Shown here in pieces: positions 31,554 through 43,272 of a stretch of DNA of 64,000 bases. Made by a program: the position numbers and the translations under genes. The first letter of the stretch is position 1. Every line of letters starts with the position of its first letter. The stretch is from NCBI GenBank assembly GCA_014529385.2, contig CM043949.1:148469850-148533849 (forward strand), written 5' to 3'. The notes below the pieces were generated by a model. It ran no database searches and was not told the origin of the DNA. It saw nothing but the letters and a program-made list of their open reading frames with translations. This stretch comes from Adiantum capillus-veneris (Eukaryota > Streptophyta > Polypodiopsida > Polypodiales > Pteridaceae).

Positions 31554-32814
31554 GACCTACCATGTAAAGTGGCTAGAATTTCAATGCAATTAAAGTGGTT
31601 AGAATTGTACTACTATCCACTTGGTGGATGATCAATGTAACGCCAGATGGGTTTTTAGTTATAAATGGAACATGCAAACTATACCACTAGCTATAGGATG
31701 TAATTACTAGATGGAGATAAGGTTTTTGATCCCAAGGTCAAAATCGCCCGACGTTTATGTAAGGCCATGTGGTAGTGCAATTGTGTGAGTGGGCATTATC
31801 AAAGCTACATCTATTTTTGGAACAGGATCATGCCCAAGAATAAGTGTTCCCTTGCTATTCTTGTATTTTTCTTCAAATAGGGATCTTTTCTTCAAGGTGG
31901 TATATGGGTTGGTGTTAATAAGATATCGGTACCCAACCACTAATGCATATTATAGTAAGTCGATAGTGGATACTGCAAGTCAGAGCACCCAAGTTAAATG
32001 TTCAAAGGATTTCGTGAATGCAAGTAAAGCTGCATGCTTCTCTTTGTAATCGCGATATTCTTTATGGGAGAGATAGGGAGAAAGATGCGTGGCAATGTGC
32101 ATGCATGTATAGACTGCATAGATCTCTCATATACTAAGGGTATAAACAAACTGTTAAGTTTCAATGTGTGTGTGTGGCCCTCTCCCATCCCTGAGGAGAG
32201 GATCCACTTGGTGGAGGATGGTCCACCAAGTGGACCAATCCCCCCCAATTGTAGTAAAAGCTTCGTAAAAATTTCAATGTTTATAGCTCCATCACTTGTA
32301 CTATGTTAAAAAGGTTTAGATGCGCGATTACTCATCTGTAATGTGTTGAATCGAATTTAGGTGTAAGAATACCCAATTGTTGTATGATAAAGGGGTCCTC
32401 TAGGGAGGAGAGTATGATACTATGAAAACCAGATACCTGTTATCTCATGATTTTGGTTGATGTCACTCCAAATTTGTGGATTATGTCGTCATGTTGGCTA
32501 CTATACAATACTCCGATCCTACAAGATAAAGATCACTTGAAATTCCATACCTGTTCAAGAGTGGTCATTTATTACAATATATGGATTATAGGTAAACATG
32601 TAGATGCTTGATCAATATAGGAGCTGAGAGGCCTGACCTATCCCTTTGGATTGGGTGGATCAAGCTAGTAAGAATGGATCTTGTATTAGAGAGTAGGCCA
32701 TCCAATTCTTAGGGTATAAATACCCATATCATCACAAAACCGTTTGATTGAGGTCATGATAAATTGGAGTAGCTATATTGTTATCTAATATATTATCCAG
32801 TTCCAATTGTTAAG
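28688..32814 (+). repeat. Tandem unit U2 (about 4.13 kb)
   Basis: It begins GGCACTAGTCCGACC. The next unit starts the same way at 52171, just past chromovirus B, so the period without that insertion is about 4.13 kb. It contains an open stretch at 28909-29211, GT microsatellites at 31420-31445 and 31520-31552, a 13-bp hairpin at 32203-32234, and TATAAATACCC near 32715. The nature of the unit is unknown. Confidence 0.85.
28909..29211 (+). other. Open stretch conserved in array units, possible captured exon
   Basis: 100 codons including LYVPTLWDELTLHLHGEG, SSWYIGRSF and HHPRNTSLSKLTLLGKT. The inverted copy at 57589-57338 keeps most of it open with several substitutions, whereas the U3 copy at 52412-52655 has a stop and frame changes. 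ATTATCTCAG just before the block could be a splice acceptor. I do not recognise the protein; the TLWDEL start loosely recalls OB-fold DNA-binding domains of RPA type, but this is only an impression. Confidence 0.3.
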
Positions 32815-34383
32815 TGTCATAAAATCTAATATCTAATAACTAACCAACCCAAATGATTTTCTCATATTAAATTGATCACTTCATGTGGGAGAATAAACAG
32901 GAACAAGTGTTAAGATATAGACATGTGCTTATAGATCTATCTCAACACGGGGCCAATGGTAAAGGGGCCAAAATGAGAGATGGTCTATCAAAGAGCAAGG
33001 CTAACAAATGGAGCATAAGACCTTAGGGTTAGCTTCATTGAAGACCTCCAATAATGTGTGTAAAAGGCCTTTGACCTTAGGTAAGCTAGGGGTGAGCTTG
33101 AGGTGCGGGAACCCGACCCAGCTCGAGGTGCTTGTCCTGCTTGTCATGCTTGATGACTAAGGTGCTTGATGATTGAGGTGCTTGAGATGCTAGGGTTGCA
33201 CTTGAGGTGAGAACCGACCCCAAGCTTAAAGTGCTTATGAGCCAAGCTTGTGGTGGGAACTGGGCCTATGCATGAGGGGTTGAGGTGTCAAAAAGTCAAA
33301 CATTAAATCCCTACAAGGAGGGGGTGAGCCCTACATGAGGGGGGATGAGAGAGAACACCCACACACTCACACAAGGCATGCATGGTACAAAGAAAGCAAA
33401 AGGGACACTTGTCAAGTTCCTCCTCATGTTGCCCTCATGGTGTGCCTGAAGCCTATTGGTTGGCCACCCAAGGGGTCCAATAATAATTTAGGAGATTTAA
33501 TTAATTGATTTAGCATTTATGTAGCCCTCTCTCTCAAAGTGGAAAGGGGGACACTTGTCTCAAGGCTACCCTTGTTGCTGGTAATGCCTCCTACTTGTGA
33601 TTGGCTAGGCCTGGAGGGGTCCAATGAGCTTCAAGCATGAGCTACAAGGGGGGGTCGACCCAAGCAAGCTAGGGGGTTGCTTAGGGGATATAATCACCCA
33701 CACACACTCTCATTGTGTGCTATGCAAAGTGCAAGAGCTCCCTCTCCTTCTCCAAGCAAGTAGAGGTTGAGAGCATACCCCAACACTCTTGGATATGGAG
33801 TGCAAATCCAACCAAGAGCCATGCTTCAATGCTTAAGCTTTCCATCTCCTTCTTCTTAATTACTATGCTATTATGTATGCTAGCAACAAGAGTTATGATA
33901 ATTGAGGAACTAATTCTTTCTCCTACGAAATGTTTCTTCTTCCTCTTCTCTACCCTCATTCCCTGCTAGCTCTCTCCGCCTTCAAAGGTGTTTGAGGTCT
34001 TGGGACTGAGGCTTGGGATAGTTAAAGCTTTCTTCAAGTTTATGTTATGTTTGTGATGCATGAATCTTTCCATCTTCATTGCATCACCTAGGTCACAAGG
34101 AACACAAAGATTGTATTGTAACAAGTCTCTCTTAATGGGAGAAATCATAATACAAATGGCTATTGGAGGGGGGACCGGCTCCACATAAATCCGGTCCTCA
34201 ATTGTTGGCATGTTCTCTAAATTCTCTCTCTTGCAAAAGTATTGTTCATGCCAAGTTAACTAATTGCTATGATTATGTTGCTATCTTCAACTATGTTTAC
34301 CCGCTATGCTCACAAAGTCATTTCTGAAAAGTACTTTCATTAACTTCCGCTACTCTCAAGTTAAATAGGCCAATTCCATTACA
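32815..34383 (+). repeat. 5' LTR of chromovirus B
   Basis: 1569 bp. GAGGTGCTTGA-type short repeats lie at 33105-33215; the partner LTR has about 75 bp more of them. GGATATAATC near 33688 is a possible TATA region. The 84-codon open frame at 33715-33969 recurs in the other LTR but has no coding signature. Confidence 0.92.
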
Positions 34384-34780
34384 TTGGTATCAGAGCATTT
34401 GGTTTCTATTTTGTTGCTTAAGAAGAGAGGTCCTTAAGTAGCCTATAAATGGTTGATTTTGTTAATTATATTAGGGTAAGTGGAACTGGGATCTATTATC
34501 GGTTTTGTTGAGACCACTATGTGGGGGATGGTGCACACCTCGGGAGCTTTGGACTTAATAATGGAGTCTTTTTAGACTTTCCTACGGCTTTACCATTATT
34601 GAGCCATAAGAAGTCCGAAAGGAGCTAGCCCTTGGCAACTCTGCTATGTCAGACCTACTCCTCTACTGCTAGCCGTGGGTGTAGATACTTAAGAGCCGAT
34701 TTTCAAAGGCTAAGAGGAGTGGCAACTAAGGTTTTGAATTGCCAAAGCATACACTAAGTACATACATAAATTTTGTTAAC
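34384..34780 (+). other. Leader of chromovirus B
   Basis: Untranslated stretch from primer site to the probable gag ATG at 34781. No further signal seen. Confidence 0.6.
34385..34397 (+). promoter_or_regulatory. Initiator-Met-type primer binding site of chromovirus B
   Basis: TGGTATCAGAGCA one base after the LTR, the common plant LTR-element primer site. Confidence 0.9.
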
Positions 34781-36373
34781 ATGGCTGACAATAATCAAGA
34801 GAGTAGAATGAAAATTGATAGCTTTGATTTTTCACATGAAGGTGCTAATGATGATGCTCCCATGTTTGTGAATTATCTCGTCACTAGGTTGCAGCAAGCT
34901 ATGGGCAACCCTACTTTGCAAGCCGAAGTTACTCAACAACTTCGTGTGTATGGAATTTCCCTTCCTCTCCAAGAGGAGAGAGAGCTTAGGAGGCCTCTTG
35001 AAGAGACCCCCAGAACAAGACTCTCTCCCATTCGAGAGTAGGAATTCAAAGAGCAAGAAAGTAATGAAAGTTTAAGTTCCTCTGAAGATGTGGCTCCACG
35101 AAGACAGCGGTCTAGACGATCGCCTACTCCTTCCAAGAGGAAAAGATCAACACATAGTCCTTCTCCTCATCACTCTGAAAGGAAAGAGAGGAAACAAAGG
35201 AAGAAAAGGGCTGGGAAGAGGTCAGCCTCTTCTCCTTCTTCTTCACCTTCCTCCTCTTCTGACGAAAGTTATGGTTATTCTCTTAGAAAATACAAGAGGG
35301 GAGGACATCACAAATCATTTCCTGCATGGCGAAGGTCACAAAAGCTAAAGAAGTTCAAGGAGGGAGGAAAGAGTATCTCTTTTCTCACCTATGATGGAAC
35401 CTTCGGTGCTACCGACAAAGCGTTGTCCTTCATCCAAAAATTTTATGCGGCCTTTGGAGATGAGGGCTTCACAGAGTCCTCTAAGCTACTACATGTAGCT
35501 ATGCACTTCCAAAAATCAGCTCTTCAATGGTGGGCTAGCCTTTGTGGAAATGGTGAAGCCCCAAAGACATGGAAAACTCTACGAGTTTCCATCATGAAGC
35601 AATTCCTTGCAAGCGATGCAAAGGACAAAGTGCTTACCGAATGGCGCAGCTTGAAGCTCCTCTCCCATGAGTCTATCCACAAATATGTAGACAGGTTTTG
35701 GGATTTACATCTCAAGGCTATTGTCTTTCAAAAGATAGACTTTGCCAAGCAAAGGCAGCAATTCTGTGCGGGATTACCTGAAGAGATGGCCGAATACATC
35801 AACTCTCAACGGCCTGGTAATATTAGCGAAGTAATCCATCACACCATGGTTGCTTCACGCATCAATTTCCATCAAGGGGCTAGACGTAATGTCAAGCCCA
35901 TGGAAAACAAAGACAAAAATGATGCAAAGGGGAAAACCAATGTTCAAAATACTTCCCAAGTCAATTCCAACAACAACAATAATCGGTCGAAGGAGAAGGG
36001 AGTTTACAAAGGTAAAAACAAACTCTCTCCTGAAGAGCTTGAAGCTTTTCGCAAGGACCATAAGTGTTACAAGTGTGGGGAGCAAGGACATGGCTATCGT
36101 TCTTGCCCCAAGAAGAATACTCACAATGAGACTCCTAGGGCTTCCACCATCGAAGCTCCAAAAGAGGATGCTCATTGCAAAGGATCATCACTTTCCTATG
36201 CTTGGGGAAAGATAAGAGAGCATGATTCCTTCATCTTGTTTGACCCTGGCTCTACTCTTAACTTCATATCAATGGAGTTGGCCACCAAGTTGGGCATTCA
36301 AGCTTTTGAGATGGGAGATATAGTAGTGGCTGATGCAGCTTTCAGGGACAACAAGCCTCCGTTACTCCCTTGA
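34781..36373 (+). pseudogene. gag: gag, CCHC and protease start of chromovirus B
   Basis: The ATG at 34781 (MADNNQESRMKIDSFDF) is preferred over an upstream in-frame Met. An in-frame TAG at 35039-35041 is the only break before 36373. After it come an Arg/Ser-rich basic stretch (35090-35260), then the capsid: SFLTYDGTFGATDKALSFI, then ALQWWASL, WKTLRVSIMKQFL and SHESIHKYVDRFWDL. The knuckle is CYKCGEQGHGYRSC near 36065. The protease opens with FILFDPGSTLNFIS (DPG instead of DSG/DTG) near 36230. A one-base shift just before 36373 moves the rest of the protease to another frame. Confidence 0.85.
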
Positions 36374-36564
36374 TTGGGAAGTTGAGGCTTCATGTCCAAA
36401 GCTATGTCGACAAGGAAGACTTCTTCATCTCTCCTCTCCAACATGAGGATGTTATCCTAGGGGCACCATGGTTTGATTGCATGGCTGCCAACATGAAGTT
36501 CCCTGAAAGGAAAATCTACTTCACCTACAGGGGAAAGAACATGTATATAGATGCTAGTGAGCGT
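36370..36564 (+). pseudogene. Protease end of chromovirus B, upstream of the C2 insertion
   Basis: In the shifted frame, IGKLRLHVQSYVDKEDFFIS and then HEDVILGAPWFDC carry the retropepsin-like hydrophobic-Gly motif. The frame is cut after ASER by the CACTA terminus at 36565 and resumes after 47196 with [12 protein letters not shown]. Confidence 0.8.
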
Positions 36565-36850
36565 CACTACAACATAACATGAAGATATCGACGCATCAAA
36601 TATCGACGGCCATGCCTTTCCACGCATATATCGACGGAATTAGAGCACGTCTATATAGGCGTCTATATACGCGCAGCAACGAGCATTGCTATAAGCGTGG
36701 AAAGGATTCATTTGCCCCGCTTATATCCATGCAGCCACCCACGGTTATATCGACGCTCATTATGACACTAAAAAATTTGGGGGAAAAAAAGGAAACCCGT
36801 GCGCGCAGGGGCCATTTTCGTCTGCTGAAATCATGGCCGAAACCTGCTGC
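36565..36850 (+). other. 5' terminus and subterminal repeats of C2
   Basis: CACTACAACA terminus followed by at least four ATATCGACG copies (near 36586, 36600, 36630 and 36750). These are candidate binding sites for the element's second protein, by analogy with En/Spm. Confidence 0.75.
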
Positions 36851-36981
36851 GTAGGTATTATGTCACTCTCCCCCCCCCCCAACCCCTCTCTCTCTCTCTC
36901 TCTCTCTACATCATGTGTGTGTGTGTAGGAAAGAGAGAGAGAGAGAGAGCGGTGCGTATGTGTGTGTGTATGTGTAGGAAG

Positions 36982-37012
<31 letters not shown>

Positions 37013-37489
37013 AATGTATGCACGTAGGAAGTTAAAATTAAAGAGAGAAATGAAATGAAATGTTATATTAACGTCTTCGAAAGGCCAAAGTGACCTATGA
37101 GACAAGAAAGTTACAATGTGGTAGATTTGATACAAAGTCTGAGTAAAAAGATGACAAAATGACAAAATAAAATATTATGGAATCCTAAACTGCTGGGTGT
37201 GGACTAAACGGCTAAAACAGCTAGCTGGGATAGGTAGATCATAGGAGATCCAGCGTCTGTCGTTGGCGGATCTCATCAATCTCCTCCATGGTCAGTAGTC
37301 TGGCCGGGCGTTGTGCATGTCGAGCCAAAGTGACGTGGATCGTCTGATGTAGCCTATGACTTCATTTGACCAGCTCAAAATAGATTCGAAGCTCACCTCT
37401 GACCTTTACACATGAAAGTCCTCTAGGGAGCAACAACAGCGCCGTCCTTGCTCTTAGAGACAAGCTTCCTCCTCAAAAAAGGTTGGGTG
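36851..37489. other. Microsatellites and unassigned sequence in C2
   Basis: (CT)n at 36885-36907 and (GT)n, (GA)n blocks to 37009, then a spacer without gene signal to the satellite. Confidence 0.7.
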
Positions 37490-38584
37490 GGGGCATATAA
37501 TAAGCCGTAGGTCAAACGGATAGAAGAAACGCCCAAAATAAAATCCGTTTTTGAAGTCCGGTTGGATTTTTCTACGAAAAAACGCAAACGGACTTCATAA
37601 ATGGCTTCTATGTCGTAGGTCAAATCCGGTTGCGTGTTTCTATGGAAAAATGCAAACGGACTTCGGAAATGGCTTCTATGCCTACCGAAACTATCCGTAG
37701 TCCATTAGGTAGTCTTAAGGCAATGTTAAGAGCATGCATGGCAAGCCGTAGGTCAAACGGACAGAAGAAACATCAAATACACAAGCCGTAGGTCAAATCC
37801 GGTTGCGTTTTTCTATAAAAAATGCAAACAGTCTTCGAAAACTGATTCTATGCCTACCGAAACCATCCGTAGTCCATTAGGTAGTCTTTAGGCAATGTCA
37901 AGAGCGCGTACGACAAGCCGTAGGTCAAACGGATAGAAGAAACGCCAAATACACAAGTCATAAGTCAAATCCGATTGCGTTTTTCTACGGAAAACGCGGA
38001 CGGACTTCGAAAGATGATTCTACGCCTACCGAAACCATCCATAGTCCATTAAGTAGTCTTAAGGCAATGTCAAGATCGTGTATGGCAAGCCGTAGGTTAA
38101 ACGCACAGAAGAGACGTCAAATACACAAGCCGTAGGTCAAATCCGATTGCATTTTTCTACAAAAAAACGCAAACGAACTTCGGAAATGGCTTCTATGCCT
38201 ACCGAAACCATTTGTAGTTTATTTAGTCGTGTTTAAGAAATGTCAAGAGCGCGTATGGCAAGCCGTAGGTCAAACGGATAGAAGAAACGCCAAATACACA
38301 AGCCGTAGGTCAAATCCAATTGCGTTTTTCTACGGAAAAAAGTAAACGGACTTCGGAAATGGCTTCTATGCCTACCGAAACCATCCCTAGTTCATTAAGT
38401 AGTCTTAAAGCAATGTCAAGAGCGCGTATGGCAAGCCGTAGGTCAAACGGATAGAAGAAACGCCAAATACACAAGCCGTAGGTCAAATCCGGTTTCGTTT
38501 TTCTACGGAAAAACGACGCAAACATACTTCGGAAATGGTTTCTATGCCTACCGAAACCATCCGTAGTTCATTCAGTAGTCTTAG

Positions 38585-39909
38585 CACTAGGTTGGTAATG
38601 GGACACTTTTATGTCATGTTAAGTGACCATTTTCCTTGAATTATGTCAAGAGTTTCAAAATGGATTTTGAGGTGCTATCTATCTAGAAAGTTGTCTCATG
38701 AGCTCAAAAAAACTCGACATTTTTTTGGAATATCAATTCCATCTTTAACAGTGTCCTTGCACAACATTTCACAACCTAAACTGCGTGAAAAAACGGGTCC
38801 TGTTTTTAGCTTTTTTCAACTTTTTGCAACTATACCACTCTAGAATTCATGTTTGTGAGGTCTATAATGCTAGAGAACTATCTTTAGTAGTCCTCAACAC
38901 GTCCTAATGCTTCTAGGGAGAAATAAATATTAAAGTTGTAAGTTATGACCAAATTACAGAAATTGTCAAATCCTGTTTTTTAGCCAATTTTAGCTCTTCT
39001 ATGATTTTTTTGGTGGATTTCATGATATCCAAATGCATTTTTGATTTTGTATGTCGCATACTATAACATAAAGCTAACATTCCTTGAGTTTTGGGGCACC
39101 TAATACCCTATTTTTCATAGTACACAACGATGGTTGATTTTTTCAATTATAGAAGAAAACAAAACATTCTAGTATATCAAGTATAGCTTTTTCAATATTG
39201 TTAATTAATTTCTTGTAACAACTACATGCATTTTGTAGGTAGTAACCACATCTAGTCATAAGAATCAAATTTGGCTAGATATTGAATAGTTTCTATGGGA
39301 CTCTACGACTCATAATGTTGAACCCAGTTTTTTCATGTTTGCTGTATTTAGCGCTTCATCTTTCTCCTCAAGATTCCCCTTGGTAAGAGATGTATTATTG
39401 TTTTGACATGCTCCATGGCTCCTTATGAACATAAAGGACAATTGGGAACTAAGAAAACATGCATATATTATTTGTATTGAGCGTGGCTATAGAAACTTTG
39501 ATGATAGGTTTACAGAATGGTAAAAAATCAACTTTTTTGTACCTATTTATTTTGGCAAAACAAAAAATAGTGAGTGAGAAGCAATCATATGTTTTGATCA
39601 CCAACCCATTGAAGCTAACTAGGGAATTTATCTCAAGTCCTACAAAAATCCCTAATCATTTTTTAATGCAACAAAACGTAAGAAATGACTGTTTTGATGA
39701 AAATTCACTGGTCCATCAACTTTGGAGGCTTGGTGTGACCAAAAGATGAGAAATTTTACAAGTTTCTTATTTTTTCCATGTTTAGTAGGCCTTGAACTAT
39801 AACCTCATGAAAGGATTTTACAAAATGAGTGGATCTACTATGGTTTTGGAGGTTTTTTTCAAAACCCTGAAAGGACACTTTTATGTCCTCTTAGGTTACC
39901 AACCTAGTG
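38585..39909 (-). mobile_element. TTAA-flanked 1.3-kb element, copy 1
   Basis: 1325 bp. It begins CACTAGGTTGGTAATGG and ends TTACCAACCTAGTG. Flanks are TTAG (left) and TTAA (right); the satellite target reads GTAGTCTTAAAGC. It is the reverse complement of copies 2 and 3, hence minus. The ORF at 39459-39749 (MHILFVLSVAIETLMIGLQN) recurs, nearly identical, in copy 3 but matches no protein I know. Probably non-autonomous. Confidence 0.85.
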
Positions 39910-40950
39910 TTAAAGCAATTTCAAGAGCGCGTATGGCAAGCCGTAGGTCAAACGAATAGAAGAAACGCCAAATACACAAGCCGTAGGTCAAATCCGGTTG
40001 CGTTTTTCTACGAAAAAATGCAAACGGACTTCGGAAATGGCTTCTATGCCTACCGAAACCATCCGTAGTTCATTTAGTAGTCTTAAAGCAATGTCAAAAG
40101 CGTGTATGGCAAGCCGTAGGTCAATGGGTTTGAATTAACGCCAAATACACAAGTCGTAGGTCAAATCCGGTTGCGTTTTTCTATGAAAAAATGCAAATGG
40201 ATTTTGGAAATGGATTCTATGCCTACCGAAACCATCCGTAGTTCATTTAGTAGTTTTAAAGCAATGTCAAAAGCGTGTATGGCAAGCCGTAGGTCAATGG
40301 GTTTGAATTAACACCAAATACACAAGTCGTAGGTCAAATCCGGTTGCGTTTTTCTACTGAAAAATGCAAATGGATTTCGGAACTGGCTTCTATGCCAACC
40401 GAAACCATCCATAGTCCATTAGGTAGTCTTAAAGCAATGTCAAGAGCGCGTATGGAAATCCGTAGGTCAAACGGATAGAAGAAACGCCAAATACACAAGC
40501 CGTAGGTCAAATCCGGCTGCGTTTTTCTACGACAAAACGCAAACGGACTTTGGAAATGGCTTCTATGCCTACTGAAACCATCCATAGATGTTAGGTAGTC
40601 TTAAGGCAATGTCAAGAGCACATATGGCAAGCCGTAGGTCAAACGGATAGAAGAAATGCCAAATACACAAGCCGTAGGACAAATCCGGTTGCGTTTTTCT
40701 ACGGAAAAATGCAAACCGACTTTGGAAATGGCTTCTATGTCTACCAAAACCATCCGTAGCTCATTAAGTAGTCTTAAAGCAATGTCAAGAGCGTGTATGT
40801 CAAGCCGTAGGTCAAACGGATAGAAGAAACGCCAAATACACAAGCCGTAGGTCAAATCTGGTTGCGCTTTTCTACGGAAAAACGCAAACGGACTTCGGAA
40901 ATGGCTTCTATGTCTACCGAAACCATCCGTAGTTTATTTAGTAGTCTTAA

Positions 40951-42264
40951 CACTAGGTTGGTAACCTAACAGGACATAAAAGTGTCCTTTCAGGGTTTTG
41001 AAAAAAACCTCCAAGACCATAGTAGATCCACTCATTTTGTAAAATCCTTTCATGAGGTTATAGTTCAAGGCCTGCTACACATGGAAAAAATAAGAAACTT
41101 GTAAAATTTCTCATCTTTTGGTCACACCAAGCCTCCAAAGTTAATGGACCAGTACATTTTCATCAAAATAGTCATTTCTTACGTTTTGTTGCATAAAAAT
41201 AAGATTAGGGATTTTTGTAGGACTTGAGATAAATTCCCTAGTTAACTGCAGTGGGTTGGTGATAAGAACATATGATTGCTTCTCACTCACTATTTTTTGT
41301 TTTGCCAAAAGAAAAAGATACAAAAAGTTGAATTTTTACCATTCTGCAGACCTATCATCAAATTTTCTATAGCCACGCTCAATACAAATAATATATGCAT
41401 GTTTTCTTAGTTCCCTATTGTCCTTTAGGTTCATAAGGAGCCATGGAGCATGTCAAAAGAATAATACATCTCTTACCAAGGGGAATCTTGGGGACAAAGA
41501 TGAAGTGCTAAATACAGCAAACATATTGAAAAAACTGGGTTCAACATTATGAGTTGTAGAATCCCATAGAAAGTATTCAGTATCTAGCCAAATTTGATCC
41601 TTATGACTAGATATTGTTACTACCTACAAAATGCATGTAGTTGTCGCAAGAAACTAACAATATTGAAAAAGCTATACTTGATATACTAGAATGTTTCGTT
41701 TTCTTCTATAATTGGAAAAATCAACCATCGTTGTCTACTATGCAAAATAGGGTATTAGGTGCCCCAAAACTCAAGGAATATTAGCTTTATGTTACAATAT
41801 GCGACATAGAAAATCAAAACTGCATTTGGATTTCATAAAAGCCACCAAAAAAATCATAGAAGAGCTAAAATTGGCTAAAAAATAGGATTTGACAATTTTT
41901 GTAATTTGGTCATAACTTACAACTTTAACATTTATTTCTCCTTAGAAGCATCAGGACATGTTGAGGACTACCAAAAGATAGTTCTCTAGCATTATAGACC
42001 TCACAAACATGAATTCTAGAGTGGTATAGTTGCAAAAAGTTAAAAAAAGCCAAAAACAGGACCTGTTTTTTCACACAGCTTAGGTTGTGCAAGGACAAGG
42101 TTAAAGATGGAATTGATATTCCAAAAAAATGTCGAGTTTTTTTCAGCTCATGAGACAACTTTCTAGATAGATAGCACCTCAAAATCCATTTTGAAACTCT
42201 TGACATAATTCAAGGAAAATGGTCACTTGACAGGACATAAAAGTGTCCCATTACCAACCTAGTG
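40951..42264 (+). mobile_element. TTAA-flanked 1.3-kb element, copy 2
   Basis: 1314 bp, CACTAGGTTGGTAACC to TTACCAACCTAGTG, with perfect TTAA on both sides (40947-40950, 42265-42268). The perfect terminal inverted repeat is 14 bp. AGGACATAAAAGTGTCC, an imperfect palindrome, occurs in the same orientation near both ends. It sits at the same satellite phase as copy 1 but in the opposite orientation. Confidence 0.88.
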
Positions 42265-43010
42265 TTAAAGCAATGTCAAAAGCGCGTATGGAAAACCGTA
42301 GGTCAGACGGATAGAAGAAATGCCAAATACACAAGCCGTAGGTCAAATTCGGTTACGTTTTTCTACGGAAAAATGCAAACGGACTTCGGAAATGGCTTCT
42401 ATGCCTACCGAAATCATACGTAGTTCTTTTAGTAGTCTTAAAGAAATGTCAAGAGTGTGTATGGCAAGCCGTAGGTCAATGGGTTTGAATTAACGCCAAA
42501 TACACAAGTCGTAGGTCAAATCGGGTTGCGTTTTTCTATTGAAAGACGCAAATGGATTTCGGAAATGGCTTCTATGCCTACCGAAACCATCCGTAGTCCA
42601 TTAGGTAGTCTTAAAGCAATGTCAAGAGCGCGTATGGAAATCCGTAGGTCAAACGGATAGAAGAAACGCCAAATACACAAACCGTAGGTCAAATCCAATT
42701 GTGTTTTTCTACGACAAAACGTAAACGGACTTCGAAAATGGCTTCTATGCCTACTGAAACCATCCGTAGACGATTAGGTAGTCTTTAGGCAATGTCAAGA
42801 GCGCGTATGGAAAGCCGTAGGTCAAACGGATAGAAGAAACGCCAAATACACAAGCTGTAGGTCAAATCCGGTTGCGTTTTTCTATGAAAAAACGCAAACG
42901 GACTTCGGAAATGGCTTCTATGCCTACCGAAACCATCCGTAGTCCATTAGGTAGTCTTAAAGTAATGTCAAGAGCGCGTAGGCAGTCCGTAGGTGAAACG
43001 GATAGCCGTT

Positions 43011-43272
43011 GGATGTTGAAGAAACTATGGAACTAAAAGAGGCAAAGTGGTTTTTCCCGCTACGTACATGCATTGCCATGTACACTAGGGAGTGCACGTA
43101 TGTGTCTACCCATATAGGATTTGACCAATAAAGACGAGATTTTGACCCGGTGGTCCTGATCTCCGCACACCTGTGGAACGAGGTGTACAGAGATTGGGCA
43201 AGACTAGAGAATGCGAGGTAGTTTACATTGTGAGGAGTATATATATTAAAACAACATTCATAATCATTGTAG
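43011..43272 (+). promoter_or_regulatory. Transposase leader of C2
   Basis: The part 43100-43230 is clearly related to the inverse of 5890-5760 in C1, including TTGACCAATAAAGACGAGAT. TATATATTAAAAC near 43240 is a possible TATA region before the ATG at 43273. Confidence 0.55.

Larger units (their letters stand above)
37490..43010 (+). repeat. 173-bp tandem satellite in C2, about 17 units
   Basis: Units contain AAGCCGTAGGTCAAACGGAT, AAACGCCAAATACACAAGCC, TTCGGAAATGGCTTCTATGC, CCGAAACCATCCGTAG and GTAGTCTTAAAGCAATGTC. Starts are seen near 37742, 37914, 38089, 38260, 38434, 39938, 40110, 40284, 40457, 40628, 40803, 42294, 42466, 42640, 42812 and 42985, with an irregular first copy near 37500. 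Spacing is 171-175 bp. Two inserts split the array at 38585-39909 and 40951-42264. Open frames through it (for example DLTYGLCIWRFFYPFDLR on the minus strand) come from the repeat itself. Confidence 0.95.

Noticed and set aside
33715-33969. 84-codon ORF repeated at 51494-51748
   Set aside because: It lies in the two LTRs of chromovirus B, so its conservation follows from LTR identity; no domain or start context supports coding.
39459-39749. 96-codon ORF as a transposase of the TTAA element
   Set aside because: Also open in copy 3, but broken in copy 2, with no DDE or other motif and too short; copies are too similar for openness to mean selection.
37490-43010. CRISPR-like array
   Set aside because: Units are contiguous 173-bp satellites without unique spacers, in a eukaryotic transposon.
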